A stretch of DNA of 64,000 nucleotides, from the NCBI GenBank assembly GCA_965229625.1, contig CBDDJJ010000001.1:1178001-1242000 (forward strand), read 5' to 3'. A program made the position numbers and the translations under genes. The stretch is from JANQIO01 sp965229625. Lineage in GTDB: Bacteria; Pseudomonadota; Gammaproteobacteria; Pseudomonadales; Halieaceae. Of the stretch, positions 34,402 to 43,058 are shown piece by piece. The notes below the pieces were generated by a model that ran no database searches, was not told the DNA's origin, and saw only the letters and a program-made list of their open reading frames with translations. Position 1 is the stretch's first letter. The number at the start of each line of letters is the position of its first letter.

Positions 34402-34640
34402 TTCTTTTGCCTGTAAAGCGGATACTGGCAGAAGCGTGCCAGCGAGAAATGGCAATCACGTGCTGACAAGTGATCAATTCAGGCCCGTTCCTACCGAAAA
34501 AGGCTCCGCCCACTTTTCTGCCTTTTCTGAAGCTCCAGGATCAGAGATCTGTGCTTGCGTAAGGCCGCACGCGCGACACTCGGGGCCGTGGAGGGAGCAG
34601 ACCCAGTTCGCGACCGTCCTACGGAGCGATCAACCAGCGG
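34402..34640. other. Intergenic region between creD and ybbP-type gene
   Basis: A 239-base gap between two minus-strand genes. It contains the second 22-bp repeat copy at 34553-34574 and pyrimidine-rich sequence at 34508-34530. No promoter I trust for creD and no open reading frame with coding character was seen. Confidence 0.3.
34553..34574. repeat. Copy 2 of 22-bp repeat flanking creD
   Basis: The sequence differs from copy 1 (32955-32976) at two of 22 positions (A/G and T/A) and has the same orientation. The distance between copies is 1598 bases, enclosing only creD and its flanks. The stem here is slightly longer (GCGT/ACGC). Confidence 0.75.
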
Positions 34641-37109
34641 TTAAAGCTCGCGAAGGACCAGCAGCGGAGGGCTGGACACCACCCGGCGGCAGTTCCAGAC
34701 GCCGAGGGCGCCGATCATGAGTACTGCCATGACGGGCCCCAGCAGCCAGATTTCCGGGTGGGGGCTGTAGCTCATGTCGAGGGCGAAGGTCTGTAGCACG
34801 TAGACAGCAATCTCCGCGGCGACGGTGGCCAGCAGGCCGGCGAAGAAACCCAGCGCGGCGAACTCGATGACAACGCCACCAAGAATGAGCCCGCGCCGGG
34901 CGCCCAAGGCACGGAGGATGGCACCTTCATAGAGCCGGGTGTCCACCGTGGACTGCACGCCGGCGATCAACACCAGCGCGCCGGCGCTGAGGATGACAAT
35001 CAGCACCAACTCGATGGCGGCCGACACCTGGCTGATGATGCCGCGCACCTGTTCAATGACAACGTCCATCTCGATCACAGTCACCGTCGGGTACTGGCGG
35101 ATGAACTGGTTGAGGAACTGCTTCTCGGTCTTGTCGAGGTGGAAGCTGGTCATGAAGGTGGCGGGATAACCGCGCAGCACCGCCGGCGGGAAGATCATGA
35201 AAAAGTTGGGACGCATGCTTTCCCAGTCGAGGCGGCGAATACTGCCCACCGTCACGTCGAGGGGCTGGGAGCCAACCAGGTAGCGCACCTTGTCGCCTAC
35301 CTTCAGCTCCAGGCTTTCAGCCATGCCCTCTTCCACCGACACGAGTGCTTCCTCGGTATCCGGGTCCCACCACTCGCCGGCGATGATTTCGTTGTCGGTG
35401 GGAATTTCCCGCGCCCAGGTCAGGTTGGTCTCGCGCTCGCGGCGCCCGACTTCCTCGTCGTCGCTGCGACCCAGGGGCTCGCCGTTCACCTCGACGATGC
35501 GCCCACGAACCATTGGGTACAGGGGTTCGGCGAGATCCGCGGTCTGTGACAAGGTGTCGCGTACGGCATTGACCTCGTCCGGGGCAATATTCAGCAGGAA
35601 GTGATTGGGCGTGCCTTCGGGCAACTGCATCTGCCACTCTTCCAGCAGCGAGGTGCGCACCAGCACCAGGATCAGCAGCAGCATGATGGCGAGCGAGAAG
35701 ATCACTACCTGCAGGGTATTGGCAGAGCCGTTGCGCTGCAGGCTGGCCAGCGCCAGGCGCCAGATGCTGCCGGCGCGCATGCCCGCCAGCCGACCGCCGC
35801 GCAGCAACAGGAATGCCACCGAGGCGGCCAGGCTGGCGGAAGCCGCCAGGCCGGCCAGCACCGCCAGGGTCAGCGCCCAGTCACCGGAGTACCACAGCAT
35901 CAGCAACAACACCGCACCCAGCCCGAGGCCGTTATCGATAGCGCTGCGGCTGACTGCATTGGGCAAGTCCCGGCGCAGCACCTTCAGCGGTGAGGCGCCG
36001 CCGAGCCGGCTTAGGGGCGGCCAGGCAAAAGCCAGCAGGCACACCACGGCGGTGGCGCCGCCAACAATATAAGGACGCATGCCCGCCGGGCCGGGCTGCA
36101 CCGGCAGGGCTTCGGCAAACAGGGTAAAAAACAGTGCCTGCAAGCCCCAGCCCAGGGCCGCGCCGATCAGGGTGGCGGCGGCGCCCAGCAACAGCAGGCT
36201 CAAACCGTACATGCGGTTGATTTTGCCGCTGACGGTGCCGAGGCTTTTCATGATGGCGACGTAGTCGTAGTGGCGCTCACTGAAACGGCGCGCCGCCAGC
36301 GCAATGGCCACACCGGCCAGGACAACGCCCAGACTACCCGCCAGCAGCAGGAAAGACTCCGCGCGCTCCAGTGCACCGCCCACGCCGCGCTGGTTTCTGC
36401 CCACGTCGATGATTTCCTGACCGGCAGGCAGTTGCGGTTCCAGCCATTCGACGTAGTCGTCAAGCACCGGCTCCTCACCGGCCAGCAGAATGCGGTAGCG
36501 AACCCGGCTGCCGGGCTGGACCACATTGGTGGCGGGGATATCATCGATGTGCATCAGCACGCGGGGGCCGTAGCCCAGGAAGCCGGTGGCGCGGTCAGGT
36601 TCATTGCGCAAGGAGGCGGCCACTTCCAGGGGCGCATCACCGACATAGATTTCATCACCCACGGCGACGTTGAGCAGGGCGAACAACCGCGAATCCAGCC
36701 AAACCTGGCCCGGCGGCGGTCCCTGGGTGCGCAATTCCGGCGTGCCGAAGGCATCGACACTCATGGTCAGTTCCCCACGCAGCGGGTACTCGCTGCTGGC
36801 GGCCTTGACCGCCGCCAGCGCCATGTCCTCCTCACCGGCGTAGACCATGGACGGGAAGGTCAGCACCCGGCCGGTGCGAAGCCGACGGCTTTCCGCCTCT
36901 TCAAGCCACTCAGCGGGCTGCTCGCGAGAACCCATGATCACCCGATCCGCCGCCAGGAAGCGATGACTCTCCTGCTCGAGGCTGTTCTGCAGGCGGGTGG
37001 TAAACGCGGTGATACCCGAGACGATAGCCACGGCCACTACCAGTGCGGCCAACAGCACACCGAGTTCGCCACCGCGCCAATCGCGCATTAGCATCCGTAA
37101 GGCGGTCAC
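34641..37109 (-). CDS. ybbP: YbbP-type ABC transporter permease (FtsX-like)
   Basis: An 822-residue MacB/FtsX-family permease with the duplicated layout of YbbP. It has an N-terminal helix (about 16-36), a periplasmic domain (about 40-240), three helices, a middle pair plus further helices (about 395-490), a second periplasmic domain (about 500-690) and three C-terminal helices, ending LLVLREL. YbbAP-type transporters act as mechanotransmission machines on envelope lipids or export hydrophobic substrates; the substrate here is not known. The start is GTG immediately after the ATPase stop (TGA|GTG). Divergent tesA completes the conserved tesA-ybbA-ybbP neighbourhood. Confidence 0.86.
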   Translation of the reverse strand: MTALRMLMRDWRGGELGVLLAALVVAVAIVSGITAFTTRLQNSLEQESHRFLAADRVIMGSREQPAEWLEEAESRRLRTGRVLTFPSMVYAGEEDMALAAVKAASSEYPLRGELTMSVDAFGTPELRTQGPPPGQVWLDSRLFALLNVAVGDEIYVGDAPLEVAASLRNEPDRATGFLGYGPRVLMHIDDIPATNVVQPGSRVRYRILLAGEEPVLDDYVEWLEPQLPAGQEIIDVGRNQRGVGGALERAESFLLLAGSLGVVLAGVAIALAARRFSERHYDYVAIMKSLGTVSGKINRMYGLSLLLLGAAATLIGAALGWGLQALFFTLFAEALPVQPGPAGMRPYIVGGATAVVCLLAFAWPPLSRLGGASPLKVLRRDLPNAVSRSAIDNGLGLGAVLLLMLWYSGDWALTLAVLAGLAASASLAASVAFLLLRGGRLAGMRAGSIWRLALASLQRNGSANTLQVVIFSLAIMLLLILVLVRTSLLEEWQMQLPEGTPNHFLLNIAPDEVNAVRDTLSQTADLAEPLYPMVRGRIVEVNGEPLGRSDDEEVGRRERETNLTWAREIPTDNEIIAGEWWDPDTEEALVSVEEGMAESLELKVGDKVRYLVGSQPLDVTVGSIRRLDWESMRPNFFMIFPPAVLRGYPATFMTSFHLDKTEKQFLNQFIRQYPTVTVIEMDVVIEQVRGIISQVSAAIELVLIVILSAGALVLIAGVQSTVDTRLYEGAILRALGARRGLILGGVVIEFAALGFFAGLLATVAAEIAVYVLQTFALDMSYSPHPEIWLLGPVMAVLMIGALGVWNCRRVVSSPPLLVLREL

Positions 37110-37829
37110 TCAGACGCCTCGCAGGTGGGGTGTTCCGGAGTGGCCATCACGGGCTACATGTCCGCTTTCCTCGCCCACCAGCGCACCGCCGTGCAGGCGC
37201 AGGCGGCGATCACAGCGGTCCGCCAGCCGTTGTTCGTGGGTGACCAGCACCAGGGTGGTGCCCTGCTCGCGATTGATTTCAAACAGCAGGTCGATCACAT
37301 GGGCGCCGGTAGCGGTGTCCAGGTTGCCGGTGGGTTCGTCGGCAAAGAGGATGGCGGGCTCGGCGGCAAAGGCGCGGGCAATGGCAACGCGCTGCTGCTC
37401 GCCACCCGATAGCTGGTTGGGATAGTGATCGGTGCGCTCGGCCAGCCCGACCCGCTCCAGGAAGTTGCGCGCCGAGGTCTTGGCGTTGGCGACGCCGTGC
37501 AGCTCCAGCGGCAGCATCACGTTTTCCAGGGCGGTGAGGCTGGGCAGAAGCTGGAAGGACTGGAACACGAAACCGATTTTCTCTGCGCGCAACAGGGCGC
37601 GCTGGTCCTCATCCAGGCCGGCCAGGGATACGCTGTCGATCCAGACATCCCCTTCGCTGGCCACATCCAGGCCTGCCAGCAATCCCAACAATGTGGACTT
37701 GCCGGAGCCCGAAGCGCCGATAATGGCCACCGACTCCCGTGCCTTGATTTCGATGTCGATCCCTTTCAGTATCTCCAGCTCCCCCTCGGCGAGGGGAACC
37801 CGTTTACGGAGATTTTCTGTCCTGATCAT
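37110..37829 (-). CDS. ybbA: YbbA-type ABC transporter ATP-binding protein
   Basis: A 239-residue LolD/MacB-group ATPase. Walker A is GASGSGKST, the Q loop lies in FVFQSFQLLPSLTALENV, the signature is LSGGEQQRVAIARA, and Walker B is ILFADEPTGNLD. The ATG at 37829 is supported by a GGTGGGA ribosome-site-like sequence 8-14 bases upstream and by the family N-terminus; the frame extends 38 codons further into tesA and is rejected. Its start codon shares two bases with that of divergent tesA. Confidence 0.92.
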   Translation of the reverse strand: MIRTENLRKRVPLAEGELEILKGIDIEIKARESVAIIGASGSGKSTLLGLLAGLDVASEGDVWIDSVSLAGLDEDQRALLRAEKIGFVFQSFQLLPSLTALENVMLPLELHGVANAKTSARNFLERVGLAERTDHYPNQLSGGEQQRVAIARAFAAEPAILFADEPTGNLDTATGAHVIDLLFEINREQGTTLVLVTHEQRLADRCDRRLRLHGGALVGEESGHVARDGHSGTPHLRGV

Positions 37830-38487
37830 GCTGTATTCCCACCTCTCAAAAACCGCGCGCCAGGCTTTGCTCTGCGTGCTCGTATCCTTGCTGATTATAG
37901 GCAGCGCGCAGGCTGCCGGATCACCCACAAAAACCGTGCTCATAATGGGCGATAGTATCAGCGCCGCCTACGGAATGTCGTTGGAAGAGGGATGGGTTGC
38001 CCTGCTGGCGGGACGACTCGCAGACAGCCACCCGGGCTACCAGGTGATAAACGCCAGCATCAGCGGGGAAACCAGCGCTGGGGCCGCGGCACGGCTGCCG
38101 GCCCTGTTGGAACAACACCAGCCCAGCGTGGTGATCATCGAGCTGGGCGGCAATGACGGCCTGCGTGGCTACCCGGTGACGCGGCTGCGCGACAACCTCG
38201 CCAGCATGGCGCAACAGTCGCAAGCCGTAGGGGCCGGTGTGCTGATTCTCGCAATGGAGATTCCCCCTAACTACGGCAGCCGTTACACGCAGTCATTCCG
38301 CGAGAGCTTCACCCGGGTGGCAGAAGATACCGGCAGCCAATTGAGCCCCTTCATGCTGGACGGTGTCGCCACCAATCCCGAGCTCATGCAGGACGATGGC
38401 ATTCACCCCAGCGTCTCCGCGCAGCCGCTGCTGTTGGATAACGTCTGGCCCCAACTTGAACCCTTGTTAACAGCTAGTTCAGATTAG
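37828..38487 (+). CDS. tesA: Arylesterase / acyl-CoA thioesterase I
   Basis: A 219-residue periplasmic SGNH hydrolase cleaving acyl esters and acyl-CoA. A signal peptide (about 1-29, ending SAQA) precedes block I GDSISAAYGM (catalytic S43), the G and N blocks (INASISGETS and GGNDGLRG) and the block V DGIHPS with the Asp-His pair. The start is the ATG at 37828, which overlaps the start codon of divergent ybbA by two bases; later starts would lose the basic n-region of the signal. The ribosome site is weak. Confidence 0.92.
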   Translation: MLYSHLSKTARQALLCVLVSLLIIGSAQAAGSPTKTVLIMGDSISAAYGMSLEEGWVALLAGRLADSHPGYQVINASISGETSAGAAARLPALLEQHQPSVVIIELGGNDGLRGYPVTRLRDNLASMAQQSQAVGAGVLILAMEIPPNYGSRYTQSFRESFTRVAEDTGSQLSPFMLDGVATNPELMQDDGIHPSVSAQPLLLDNVWPQLEPLLTASSD

Positions 38488-38542
38488 ATTAATTACCGAT
38501 GCAGGACTTCCGCACAGGCGAAGGGCGCCCTGAATCCTGAAG

Positions 38543-38836
38543 ATGATTGGCAAACTGATATTTCTTTTCATTTTGCTAGTTGTCCTGCTGCAGCTATGGA
38601 CAGCCTCACGCATGCGAGCAAAGGACCTGGAAACATTTCAGCACGTCTGGAAAGGCGTTATCTGGGTAAGCCCCGCAAATTCACTTCCATTGTTTAAGTT
38701 CTACATGAATCCTAGGGCGTGGTATCAACAGGACGATCTCGTTCTTCGCGGCCTGCTTCGGCTGAATTTTGCTGTCTACCCCCTTGCATTACTTCTCCTC
38801 CTTTCCAGTGCATACCTAGAACAACGATTGGGATGA
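38543..38836 (+). CDS. Small two-helix membrane protein, hypothetical
   Basis: A 97-residue protein with hydrophobic segments at about 4-20 and 74-92 and a basic, aromatic middle part (FKFYMNPRAWYQQDD). I recognise no family. It follows tesA by 55 bases on the same strand and is convergent with the NTF2-like gene, whose stop is eight bases away. Its lower GC content relative to neighbours hints at weaker constraint or acquisition. Coding status rests on the clear amphipathic and membrane pattern. Confidence 0.5.
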   Translation: MIGKLIFLFILLVVLLQLWTASRMRAKDLETFQHVWKGVIWVSPANSLPLFKFYMNPRAWYQQDDLVLRGLLRLNFAVYPLALLLLLSSAYLEQRLG

Positions 38837-38844
38837 CCTCCTCG

Positions 38845-39384
38845 CTAGCTGCCTGTGACGCAGGCTGGCTCCAGGATTGAAATCCTGTTCTGAATCCCGT
38901 ACGGGCTGAAACTGATGATTTGCCAGCTTCCTTCAATCTTGTAGACCAGGTAAATAGAGACGGTCTCGTAGACCACCTTGCCGTTCGCATCTATTCCCTG
39001 GCCCACGTTGTTGGCGAGTGCCTGGGTCGGTGACAGCACCCTGATTTGCTTGTCCTGCCACTGCAACTGCTGCACGCCCTTGCGCTCAAGCATGGTGACA
39101 AAACCCGCAAAGTTTCTCCCCACGGCCTCAGCGGATTCCAACACCCGCGGCGTTCCAGTCGGGGGTGCCTGCAGCAGCGGTGTATGGATATGTTCGACAA
39201 TTTCCGTCTGGAACGCCGCATCTCGTTCAGGTTGGCCGAAACGCCGGTTATATGTGGCAATGTACTGGTCAAAGAACTGGTCGACCTGCGCCTCCACGGG
39301 CACGGTTTCCTCAGCCATGCAGAGGGGTACTGCGCCCACCAGTAGGCAAATGCCGAAACAAATTGGGAATAGTGGATTGTTCAT
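38845..39384 (-). CDS. Exported NTF2/SnoaL-like protein
   Basis: A 179-residue protein with a signal peptide (about 1-24, cleavage near CMA-EE). The rest looks like a cone-shaped NTF2/SnoaL fold: QVDQFFDQYIATYNRR helix, a middle region, then beta strands VYETVSIYLVYKIEGSWQIISFS. Such folds often act as small-molecule binding or isomerase domains. It follows the permease gene by 13 bases and is the last gene of the SDR-permease run. No catalytic residues can be assigned. Confidence 0.65.
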   Translation of the reverse strand: MNNPLFPICFGICLLVGAVPLCMAEETVPVEAQVDQFFDQYIATYNRRFGQPERDAAFQTEIVEHIHTPLLQAPPTGTPRVLESAEAVGRNFAGFVTMLERKGVQQLQWQDKQIRVLSPTQALANNVGQGIDANGKVVYETVSIYLVYKIEGSWQIISFSPYGIQNRISILEPACVTGS

Positions 39385-39397
39385 TGCTGATTCCTGT

Positions 39398-40747
39398 TCA
39401 TGCGTGAGTCAAAGGGGATTGCGAGACTGGCATGGACGGGCTACCCGCTGCTTCGCTGGCGCCTGACCGCTGGCAGTCGGCGACCTGGTAGCGGCGCCCG
39501 AGGTAGACTCCCACCAGGGCCCACAGGCCCGCCACCGCACTGCCGATCAAGGCCATCGCCACCAGGGCCAGGCCAAGGCCTTCGCTGAGCAGCGCGAATA
39601 CCGAACCGCTGGCGGCGTCGCCGCCGCGATACACGACCACATCCAGCACCTGCTTGGCCTTGAACCGCTGGTCGGCGGACACCTGGCTAAACAGCATCTC
39701 CCGCGCCGGGCGTGTGACTGCGTAGTTGCCCACGCGTCGCGCAACGTCCACAGCCAGCAGCACGACGATGAGCGGCGCCAGCGCGACAGCTGCCATGCCG
39801 ACTACCAGAACCACCGGCACGCAGGCCAGGGCAGGCGCCATCCCCACGCCATTGACCAGCCGGCCAGTCAGCAGCCAGGCGCAGCCAAAAGTGAGCGTGT
39901 TCACCAGCCAGCTCACGCCGCTGAGTATCTGCGTACGTTCCACGCGGCTGAACTCGGCCAGCAGGTTCTTCTGAATGAAGTAAACAAAGGAACCGACAAA
40001 CACATACAGCAATATGAACAGTCCGATGGCGCGCAGGTAGGGGTTGCTGATGACGTCGCGAAACCCGCTCCACCAGCGCCAGTCGATCTCCCCAGGCCGT
40101 CCGTAGCTCTGACCGTCGCGACTACCGTCATACCGCGCCGTCGTGTTCATACGCTGCTGTGCCAGTATCAATGGCACTACCATCATCAGGCCGAGTGCGG
40201 CAATCAGCATCAGCCGATCGAGCCCCAGGTAACCGGCAAACAGGGCCGGAATCGCCGGACCCACGAGGGCGCCGGCACTCGCCCCGGAGGCAATAATGGC
40301 AAACAGGCGGCGGCTCTGTTCAGCGCTGAAGCTGTCACTCATGAATGACCAGAACACCGACAGGTTGAACAGGCTGAACGCCGCCACCCAGAGATAGAAA
40401 GCCTTCTCCAACAACGTGGCGTTGGTCACCAGTGGCGTGGCCAGCCAGAAGCCCAGGAAACTCAGGGCGAACAGCGTATAAACCCCGGGCACCACCCGGC
40501 GCAGCGACCAACGCGATACCGCCATGCTGTACAGCGCCACCAGCACGATGCTCAGCAACAGCTGCAGATTCCACAGCAGGCTGACTTCCGCGTCGCTCCA
40601 GTCGCTGGCCATGGCATCCCGCACCGGCCGCAGGACCAGGTAGGCCGCCATCAATATGAACACCATGAAGAATGACAGTAGCGTGGCGGGCCGTTCCTCG
40701 GGGTGGATCAAGGTCAGCTTCTCCAGCCAGCTTTCGATGCCGCTCAC
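39398..40747 (-). CDS. MFS / NTP-NDP exchange-like transporter
   Basis: A 449-residue inner-membrane protein with about 12 helices. The opening (HPEERPATLLSFFMVFILMA, YLVLRPVRDAM) and middle (MLFSQVSADQRFKAKQVLDV) resemble the free-living bacterial branch of proteins annotated as NTP/NDP exchange or MFS transporters, relatives of rickettsial Tlc ATP/ADP translocases. In free-living bacteria the substrate is unknown, so exchange of nucleotides must not be assumed. Its ATG overlaps the SDR stop by four bases and it precedes the NTF2-like gene, forming a probable three-gene operon. Confidence 0.7.
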   Translation of the reverse strand: MSGIESWLEKLTLIHPEERPATLLSFFMVFILMAAYLVLRPVRDAMASDWSDAEVSLLWNLQLLLSIVLVALYSMAVSRWSLRRVVPGVYTLFALSFLGFWLATPLVTNATLLEKAFYLWVAAFSLFNLSVFWSFMSDSFSAEQSRRLFAIIASGASAGALVGPAIPALFAGYLGLDRLMLIAALGLMMVVPLILAQQRMNTTARYDGSRDGQSYGRPGEIDWRWWSGFRDVISNPYLRAIGLFILLYVFVGSFVYFIQKNLLAEFSRVERTQILSGVSWLVNTLTFGCAWLLTGRLVNGVGMAPALACVPVVLVVGMAAVALAPLIVVLLAVDVARRVGNYAVTRPAREMLFSQVSADQRFKAKQVLDVVVYRGGDAASGSVFALLSEGLGLALVAMALIGSAVAGLWALVGVYLGRRYQVADCQRSGASEAAGSPSMPVSQSPLTHA

Positions 40748-41703
40748 TGGCTCGCCTGCGGTGCCAGCAAAGTGTCAAGCAGCGCGACCATCTGCTCCCG
40801 ATCCAGACTGAAGGCCTGATCCTCATTCAGCTCGACGGCGCGCCTGAGCGTGCCGCGGATCGCCAGCCTAGCCTCACGCTCATTGGGCGTGACGAGATAG
40901 CGTAGCTTGGGCTGTTCTGCCGTGAAGAAGTGCACCACTGCGTCCGCCACCGGCCCGGGGTCGGCATGGTGGGATCGGTCCACCCGGGTAAACCCGGCCA
41001 TGCGAGCGATTTCTTCCTCGTATTGTGAGGGGGCGCCCTCAGATCCAGGCTGCGCCATGCGGTCCTTCATGTTCTCCATGATGTCCGAGCGGAAGTTGCC
41101 CGGCTCGATAATGCTCACCTGCACGGCAAACTTACGCATCTCCGAGGAGAGCGCTTCGGTAAAGGACGCCATCGCCGACTTGGTCATGCTGTAGGGCCCG
41201 AACAGGCGCGCCGAGTACGCACTGGCGATGGACCCGGTAGTGGTAATCCGGCCCTGGCTTTCGATGATGAGCGGTGCGAAGGCCCGGGTGACACGGTAGG
41301 GCCCAAACACATTGACATCGAAGATGAACTGCATGTCGCGTTCGCTGACCTCAACCAGCGGGTCAAACAGGAACACCCCGGCGTTATTGACCAGGCCATA
41401 CAGCCCACGCCCCGCTGCGCGGACGGTCTCGACCGCCGCATCAATCTCCTGCTGGCGGGTGACGTCGAGCCTTATGCCCTGGATATTCTCGAGTGCACTG
41501 AGTGCCTCGATGTCTTCCGCTTTCCTGGCACCGGCGTAGACGAAGAAACCCTCCTCAGCCAGCGTCAAAGCCATCTGTTTGCCGATACCGGAACTGGCAC
41601 CGGTGACCAGCACTGCGCGCAGGGGCTGATCGGGCGTCGCCATGCCGGCGTTGGAGATCGTGACCGAAAAGATCGCCAGGAGAAAAAAAAGTCGTACTTT
41701 CAT
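40744..41703 (-). CDS. Short-chain dehydrogenase/reductase with N-terminal signal-like segment
   Basis: A 319-residue classical SDR. The cofactor motif TGASSGIG is at 34-41, NNAG at 106-109, and the catalytic triad is S158, Y171 and K175 (YSMTK). Residues 1-20 (MKVRLFFLLAIFSVTISNAG) look like a Sec signal peptide or membrane anchor, which is unusual because SDRs use cytoplasmic NAD(P). An internal ATG at 41643 would give a standard cytosolic SDR of 299 residues, but neither start has a strong ribosome site (GGA about 10 bases before 41703 is the better). It heads an operon with the permease and the NTF2-like protein. Confidence 0.82.
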   Translation of the reverse strand: MKVRLFFLLAIFSVTISNAGMATPDQPLRAVLVTGASSGIGKQMALTLAEEGFFVYAGARKAEDIEALSALENIQGIRLDVTRQQEIDAAVETVRAAGRGLYGLVNNAGVFLFDPLVEVSERDMQFIFDVNVFGPYRVTRAFAPLIIESQGRITTTGSIASAYSARLFGPYSMTKSAMASFTEALSSEMRKFAVQVSIIEPGNFRSDIMENMKDRMAQPGSEGAPSQYEEEIARMAGFTRVDRSHHADPGPVADAVVHFFTAEQPKLRYLVTPNEREARLAIRGTLRRAVELNEDQAFSLDREQMVALLDTLLAPQASQ

Positions 41704-41764
41704 GCTGTGTTTCCATCCGTCGTCAGGTGCTGACACGGTAGGCGGCAGGAAACGAGAAAATACG

Positions 41765-41885
41765 ATTAGTCGACAGGGCGTGGAGAAAAATCGACGGATG
41801 GGCTTTCCGGGCGAAGAACGGCACTGGTCGCCGGGGAGCTCGAAATCATCGACACGCGCGGCCCATTGGTCGACAGGCCGTCGAC
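41765..41885. promoter_or_regulatory. Array of TCGAC boxes, candidate LytTR operator
   Basis: TCGAC occurs at 41770, 41791, 41849, 41870 and 41881 in the 233-base gap between the divergent SDR and kinase genes. Two pairs are spaced exactly 21 bases apart. The flanks also repeat: ATTAGTCGACAGGGCGT (41765-41781) recurs as ATTGGTCGACAGGCCGT (41865-41881), 100 bases later with two mismatches. LytTR regulators such as AgrA bind direct repeats about 21 bases apart, and a LytTR regulator is encoded next door. The last box abuts a CATAAG -10-like element at 41902-41907. Confidence 0.5.
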
Positions 41886-41936
41886 CTCCCCGATCGCTTC
41901 ACATAAGCTACGCGAACACAGAACTCAGGATCTACC

Positions 41937-43058
41937 GTGAGCAATTGGAAATCCCGGGAAATGATGGCCTACGGCCTGTTCTGGGCGGTCGTTGTCGTCG
42001 TCAATCTTGGGCCCGAATGGCACAAGTACTCATCACCGCGAGAGATTCTCGAAGTCGTAGGGCTGGCGACAGGCCTGCAGATGCTGGTCGCCCTGGTGGC
42101 CATAAAGCTCCTGGTTCCGCGCTGGCTTGACCAGGGTGCCGTGCTGCAGTTCCTCGGCCTGTTTCTCCTGCTGCTGGTGGCCGCTACGCAAGTCAACGTG
42201 CTGGTCAGCTACCTGTACCTGGAAGACGCTTATCCGACGACCTATGGTGCCTACTACCAGAAACACCTCGCTGACGTGGGCCTCGTTCAGCGACTGGGGT
42301 TTTCCTACCTGAGCAAGTACCTGCTGTTACTGAAAGTTCCCCACCTGGCATTTCCGGCAGCGGTACTGATCGGCATCAACTACTACCAGCAACAACGCGC
42401 GGTATTGGCCCTGCGAGAGCGGCAGCGGGCAGCCGAGCTTGAGGCGCTCAAGAGTCAGCTCAATCCGCACTTCGTTTTCAACACGCTTAACAACATCTAT
42501 GCGCTGGCGCTCAAATGCTCTGAGCAAACCGCAGAAGCGGTGGCGCGCCTGTCCAGTATCCTCGACTACGTGCTACACCACGGCAGCGAACCACTGGTAT
42601 CCCTGCGCGAAGAAGTGGCAATGATCGAGGCCTATATTGCCCTGGAAGAACTCAGGTTCGGCGATCGCCTGCAGGTGGAATTCAGTAATGAAGCCTCTCC
42701 CGATCAGCAGGTTCCACCACTGCTTTTTCTCACGCTGCTGGAGAACGCCTTCAAACACGGGGTGGCAAAATCCCTGCGCGAGGAACACATATTCATAGCA
42801 CTGACGGAGCAGGACCAGCAGCTGAGCTTTGAGGTCCGTAACTCCGTACCGCCGGGTTCGGCGAACAGCGACAGGCGCGAGCACGCTATCGGGCTTCGCA
42901 ACCTGCGCCGCCAACTGGATCTCCAGTGCCCGAAGGCACACAAGCTCACTATCATTCAGGAAGAAGAACAGCACATCGCCCAACTGGTACTGGACCAACC
43001 ATGTCAAAACCTTATGCCTGCATCGTCGTTGACGATGAAGTCCTCGGCCGCGAGCTGA
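41937..43058 (+). CDS. LytS-type sensor histidine kinase
   Basis: A 373-residue kinase of the His_kinase (Pfam PF06580) family. Four or more N-terminal hydrophobic segments (about 10-24, 44-60, 70-95, 123-148) form the sensor; the phospho-acceptor is H178 in QLNPHFVFNTLNN, and the HATPase region contains LLENAFKHGV and IGLRNLRRQL. The start is GTG at 41937 with AGGA eight to eleven bases upstream. Its last 58 bases overlap the regulator gene in another frame, so the pair is tightly coupled. The signal is unknown. Confidence 0.88.
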   Translation: MSNWKSREMMAYGLFWAVVVVVNLGPEWHKYSSPREILEVVGLATGLQMLVALVAIKLLVPRWLDQGAVLQFLGLFLLLLVAATQVNVLVSYLYLEDAYPTTYGAYYQKHLADVGLVQRLGFSYLSKYLLLLKVPHLAFPAAVLIGINYYQQQRAVLALRERQRAAELEALKSQLNPHFVFNTLNNIYALALKCSEQTAEAVARLSSILDYVLHHGSEPLVSLREEVAMIEAYIALEELRFGDRLQVEFSNEASPDQQVPPLLFLTLLENAFKHGVAKSLREEHIFIALTEQDQQLSFEVRNSVPPGSANSDRREHAIGLRNLRRQLDLQCPKAHKLTIIQEEEQHIAQLVLDQPCQNLMPASSLTMKSSAAS

